A stretch of 64,000 bases of DNA from Aquilaria yunnanensis (taxonomy: Eukaryota > Streptophyta > Magnoliopsida > Malvales > Thymelaeaceae). The notes beneath the pieces were generated by a model. It was not told the origin of the DNA. It saw only the letters and a program-made list of their open reading frames with translations, and did no database searches. Made by a program: the position numbers and the translations under genes. Shown piece by piece: positions 59,407 through 64,000 of the stretch (positions are counted from its first letter, which is position 1; every line of letters starts with the position of its first letter). The stretch lies in contig CM077593.1 in assembly GCA_039654915.1 (NCBI GenBank), forward strand, positions 55,372,501 through 55,436,500, read 5' to 3'.

Positions 59407-60817
59407 TGTTGTGCCCAAAAAATCCAATCATGAGATGATTGTATTTTTGCACATTGAGTCATGATATTTTATTGAGGCATTAATCCAGCAATTTTGTTTG
59501 TTGTTTTGTTTCTGCGTAACGTAATAAACATAATTGTAACCCTAGAATAATGATATTCTTAAACGTCCCTAGTCTAGTATTATTGTGGAGCGGGTTGCAA
59601 TAATACATAATGACTAGCATATGTGGAGACTAATATAAGATATGTAGTCTACGTATGGGTACAAGTTGGAGAACTTGTGTACTGGACCGACCCACCATGA
59701 GAACACTTCATGGATCGTTATATGAGTGTCATAAGTGATTCTCATAGTGATCATGGTATATGTAGTCCTTCGACCTAAGATCAGCAAGGTTCCCTACATG
59801 TGAGTCACATACTTTGATACTTTCCTTCGTTGCTCGTAACTGAGTGAACTTGAAGGAGGTCATTGGGTATGTCACATATCATGCGGAGGGATTTGTATGA
59901 TCAAGATGGGATTTATCCCTCCTATGTAACGGGAGTGATATCTTTGGGCCCCTTGATAGAGTGAGACTTAGAAAATGCATGGCCATGCACCGATGAGTTG
60001 ATATATGATATCAATGTCGTTAGTTTAAGTTGGTCTACTCGGTAATCGAAAAACCAAAGATTGGGCTATACGAGAGTGACACATTCCATGTCTCGTGCTT
60101 AGTCTTGATATCTTGGACAAAGGGACAATGGCATATATCGGTGATGATCATAAAGGTTTAGTCGATTCACCGACAATCTTGTCACTTGGGTAGCAATGAT
60201 GTGTTGCTAGACACCCCTCATTGCTTATGATCATAAATGTGATTTATGATCATTGCCAACATGGCAAGAGCCTATTGGGTCGCACACATAGAGCTCTTTG
60301 GATCATTAGAGTGCATGGGCTAATTATTTGGGTTATGGTTTCACTTTAATTTCGTATTAATAAAGGGCCAATGAGTTGAGCCATTATTAAGCCCGAAATT
60401 AAATCCTAATTGGATTAGGGCTTTGAAACCCATTAGGCCTGGAAGTTGAGTCTCACTATAAATACAACTTTTAAGTGAGAAATTCGCAGGTCTCCTTGCC
60501 CTAGCCACCCAAAAGGACAGCCACACTTTTCTCTTGCAATTCCTTGGAGGACACAAGCTAGCACTGCGAGCGCAAGAGAAACGCATCTGCCGGGACGCAG
60601 TGGAAGTGTGGTGATCCCGAGAGGCTCGTGTGGATACCATAGAGAGCCTGAACACGTCAACTATTCAGGTTTTGTGATTCGACTCTACAGTTGAGTGAGA
60701 GATCTCAACCGAAAATTAGGTATGAAATTTTTGAACACCCGGTTTACCCCATTTCTCTTGGATCCTGGAGGGTTTCGGTTAAATTCCGCTGCGCTGTTTG
60801 GCTCCCGAAACCCAACA
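59401..60817 (+). repeat. 3' LTR of element E
   Basis: 1417 bp, TGTTAGTGTTGTGCCC to CGAAACCCAACA. Partner of 52924-54340. Confidence 0.93.
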
Positions 60818-60822
60818 GAAAC

Positions 60823-61784
60823 CTTAGTGAACCTAGTCTACAATAGTCCCACCATAATTCCCCTGCATAACATAATAAAGGAAAGGTTCAACTGGTGATT
60901 TATCACTAGCTAGGTTGGCAAAGTATGCTTGCTAGAGGACAAGGCAATGCCTCGTAGTTCAAGGACCAGGATGAGGAGTGGTCTCAAAGGACATAGTTGT
61001 ATGTGCGTATATTTTAGACCTTCAAGCTGTATAAGCTCACAGTAGGTGACATATGTTATCATATGTGGAGTCCTTAGTAATTTTCTTACAGGTATAATGA
61101 AGACCCTTGCCGAGAATGTTTATGTTCTCACTCCTTAGTTATGTTGTGCAGATTCTGAAGTTGTTGGGTCAGGTAACCACTGAGGGTTATCACGGTAGTA
61201 GCTTTTGTACAAGTATTGTACTTGATAATCCCTATGATTCTAGTCTACATAGGTAACTTGTTAGTCAACAAACAGTACTAAGGAAAGTCTTCCTTTGGCT
61301 GCAGAGCCTAGTAGCACTTTGACCAAGGATTTCTAAGACTCCCCATTGGGACTAGCATCCAAGCTGGGAGTTAGATCAAGAAGATCTCAGTAGAGGCTTG
61401 TATATACAATACTCTTAGTTGCCTCCATAGTCTATATTTTGAGGAGTCCTGGACTCTAGGGTTCCTCTTGGGGAAGGGCATTAGTCTACTTTATGTATGA
61501 ATGCTCGCACACAGTTGTTATTTGTAGTAAACTGACATAAATGTTGATTTTGTATGCTTTGGCTGTTTGAACTTATTTTCTCTGGAAATCTCTTGGCCAA
61601 TTTAATGTTTTATGGGTTTTGTTAATCCAAGTGAAAGCATGAAGAGCATGCATCCTGCATATTCTAGGTTAATCAACTAGTATCATGAAGTTTTAATCTG
61701 CACACATATACAGCTAGCCAATTGTAACCACCGTGAGACTAGCTCTCACAGGCTTCCTAGGCAGGGGCCAAGGATGGCCGTATA
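60823..61784 (+). repeat. 5' LTR of element D, second piece
   Basis: Resumes CTTAGTGAACCTAGTC after the GAAAC duplication and ends near GGCCGTATA, the decayed form of the TGTCA end of its relatives. With 51628-52923 it gives about 2.26 kb, slightly shorter than the B and array LTRs. Confidence 0.8.
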
Positions 61785-63865
61785 AGTTTTTGTTATCAGA
61801 GCTTAGAGCTCATTTTATAGATATTGGAGGCTAAGGTTGAGATCTAGTTTTGGAAAGTCCATATGATAGGAAAGTTAGTACTGATGAACATGTGGGGAAT
61901 GTTGTCTGGCTTTGGTTACAGGTTGCTATGGTTGACACTAGGTCAGGAGCTTCGAGAAGGGCTAGAGAACATGGTAAAGGTTCTAGTGACCCAGTTATGG
62001 CAAGATTGGATGAGGTATCCAAGGTGCTTCAAGGGTTGACTCAGACTGTGGCCCAAGTGGCATAGGGCATGAATACTATCATGACTAAGTTGTTCCAAGA
62101 TCAGGAGGACAGAGGAGCTGTCCAAGAAGAGAATGATCCATGCCAAAATTAGGAGAGGCATGTTGAGCAGCAACAGCTGCCTAGGGTTCATGAACAGAGA
62201 AATCATGTTCATGAGGAGGAAGAGGAGCCAGAGGTTATGGAGTCTCCAAGGAAGGGACATACCCCACATTAGATGAGGTTGTTAGAGAAATTTAAAACTG
62301 TTGACCCACCGAGCTTTGATGGGACAGGTGATCCCGATCAAGTAGAGGATTGGTTATCCAGAATGAATCAATTTTTCACCTGTGAAGGCTATGAGTCGGA
62401 GCAAAGGATGGCTTAGTACCCTTCTATTTGAGAGGGAGGGCTAGTTTATGGTGGGCTGATGTGATGGAAATGTTAAGGGAAAGCAATGGTACCCACCAGA
62501 GCACAGGAAAAAGGTGCTCAGGTGGTCGAACTTCGAAAAAAAGTTTCAACAGGAATACATTAGTTAAGCTGCACAAGAACAAAAAAGGATTCAGTTTGAG
62601 AACCTAGTACAAGGAGAAATGTCTGTGCAAGAGTATGAGCAGCGCTACAATTCACTCATTCGGTATGCTCCTTATATGGTTGGTAATGATGAGTTGAAGG
62701 CTAAGAAGTTCTTCCAAGGTTTAAAACCCGTACTTCTGAGGTATATGGCGACGGTAGATATTAAGAGCTATCGCTAAGTAGTTCAGAAGGCATTAGCCTT
62801 AGAACGGGAATTTGAGGATTTGAGGACACCTAGCAAAAAGCTGGTGGTTGGACCAGTGAACCTAGGAAAGAGTGCCAGAAACCAACCGATGGTTGAAAGC
62901 CAAGGTCCTTTCAAGAGAATGAAGATGGGCTTATGTCCTAAGTGTAGACGGTTCCATGGCACGAGACCATGTACCTTAGGAACTGATATTTGTAATATAT
63001 GTGGTCAGAAAGGACATTGGGCGAGAGACTGCCCAAGGGCTTGACCTTTGCCAGGTTTGCCCAGGAATTTACCCCCTGCAACCCTTTCCATAGGAAATTG
63101 ACCTGGTGTAGCCGCATCAGTAGTTGACCCGAGGGTTTTCACCTTGGCGAGTCCGGCGTCCAAAGAACCAGCCGCCGTTTGAGGTAATTTTACTTTTCAG
63201 AATGGTATTGTTAGAGTGCTTTTTGATACAGGAGCTACTCTTTCAATGATATCATTTGCCTTGGTACATTAGTTTAAATTGCATCGAGAAATCTCTGGTG
63301 AGTTAAGACTCATCAGAACTGCAGGGAGGAATTTTATTATGACCAATGAAGTGGTTACTAGGTATCCCTTGTAGTTAGGTGACCATGATTTCTGTTGAGA
63401 GTTATGGGTGATAGAATTGAGGTCTTATGACTTAGTGTTGGGAATGGATTGGCTAAGTAAGCATAAGGAATAAATTGACTGTTGGAATCACTCAGTTGAC
63501 ATTACTAATGCTTAGGGAGTTAGGGTGACTTGCACAGGAGGATTAGCATCTAGTGCTAAAAGTTTACATCTTAGACTGATAGACACCATCCCCATAGTTG
63601 GTGAAGAAGAGTATTATTCACTGAATGGGGTGGCTATAGAGGAGGAACTTAGGAAGATTCCTATAGCCAATCAGTTTCTTGAATTGTTTCCAGTAGAATT
63701 GCCTGGGTTACCACCTAAGAGGGACACTGAGTTTGCAATCCATCTTCAGCCTAGGGTTGAACCTATTTGAATACCAACTTATAGGATGTCAGCTCTTGAG
63801 ATACATGAGTTAAATAAGCATTTAGAGGAACTGCTAGAGAAAGGATATGTAAGGCCTACTGTATC
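61785..63865 (+). pseudogene. gag-pol: Element D gag-protease-RT start, decayed (Tekay-type Gypsy)
   Basis: Primer site at 61791-61802 reads TGTTATCAGAGC, one base off the iMet complement. The coding region starts at the ATG at 61928 (MVDTRSGASRR), but a TAG at 62063-62065 and later stops and shifts break it. Recognisable: [16 protein letters not shown]ag opening (about 62290-62340), first Cys/His motif CPKCRRFHGTRPC, second knuckle CNICGQKGHWARDC with His present (62990-63032), protease LFDTGATLS (about 63220), and the stretch before RT through LQPRVEPI (to 63770). Homology to the array protein stops at 63865, within the first RT residues. The rest lies beyond a new insertion or is lost. Confidence 0.85.
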
Positions 63866-64000
63866 TGTTACCACCTCACAAAATGGGAGAATTACAAGTG
63901 TGTCATAAGGGCTAAAAACCATTATATTGTGTAATTCTCACCAGAGTGATTGAAGTGTGGGGGCTTGGTAAAACTCATGATGAACACCTCCTTAAAAGTG
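63866..64000 (+). mobile_element. Unidentified insertion at the right edge
   Basis: Homology to Gypsy pol ends exactly before TGTTACCACC, and the last 135 bp match nothing else in the window. A TG start at the break suggests the LTR of another element that runs out of the window. A deletion junction is equally possible. Confidence 0.3.

Larger units (their letters stand above)
52924..60817 (+). mobile_element. Element E: Ty1/Copia retrotransposon, full-length but mutated
   Basis: 7894 bp with two 1417-bp LTRs, iMet primer site, one gag-pol region and a polypurine tract. Flanks are GAAAT (52919-52923) and GAAAC (60818-60822), a 5-bp duplication with one change. It is inserted in the LTR of D, whose sequence joins cleanly across it. 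Coding order protease-integrase-RT-RNase H identifies Copia; lineage not assigned. Three nonsense codons and one frameshift separate it from an autonomous copy. Confidence 0.93.

Overview
The window is nuclear plant DNA, most likely from a eudicot with a large repeat-rich genome. All of it that I can identify is LTR retrotransposon: Ty3/Gypsy chromoviruses of the Tekay/Del type (C-terminal chromodomain, initiator-Met primer sites), Ty3/Gypsy Tat/Ogre-type remnants, a pol-less Gypsy-derived element, and a Ty1/Copia family. I found no host gene, tRNA, rRNA, CRISPR array or bacterial-style operon.

Layout. 1-921 and 6592-8263 are minus-strand remnants of one Tat-type element (T1), split by a young non-autonomous gag-only element A (922-6586, target duplication CCTTC). 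A truncated Copia LTR (8264-9021) separates T1 from a second minus-strand Tat-type element T2 (gag and protease at 9022-14182, LTR from 14195). A 3.2-kb solo LTR (10170-13416, duplication CCATG), which carries a ~145-bp tandem repeat, sits inside T2 gag. An old Tekay-type element B (14721-48902, duplication GTGCA) lies inside T2-derived sequence. Its coding region (17081-21796) is decayed.

The centrepiece is at 22708-47227, inside the promoter-side LTR of B: a head-to-tail array LTR-int-LTR-int-LTR-int-LTR of one young Tekay-type element, coded on the minus strand. The period is exactly 7336 bp. It holds three intact gag-pol frames of 1574 residues and four 2512-bp LTRs. The whole array is bracketed by one 5-bp duplication, ATATG, so it occupies a single insertion site.

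To the right, 48908-49180 and 50602-50862 are plus-strand Tat pol remnants split by a Copia solo LTR (49181-50596, duplication AATAC). A plus-strand Tekay-type element D starts at 51628 and is itself split by a complete but mutated Copia element E (52924-60817). D ends abruptly at 63865, where another insertion seems to begin.

How the parts relate: each intact unit has the full LTR-element life cycle layout (tRNA-iMet primer site, Gag, protease, reverse transcriptase, RNase H, integrase with chromodomain, polypurine tract). Element A has only Gag and would depend on another element for pol functions. Relative order from nesting: Tat remnants oldest, then B and D, then solo LTRs and Copia E, with the array and element A among the youngest. 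All positions and comparisons were made by eye; family names rest on motif recognition, not on searches.
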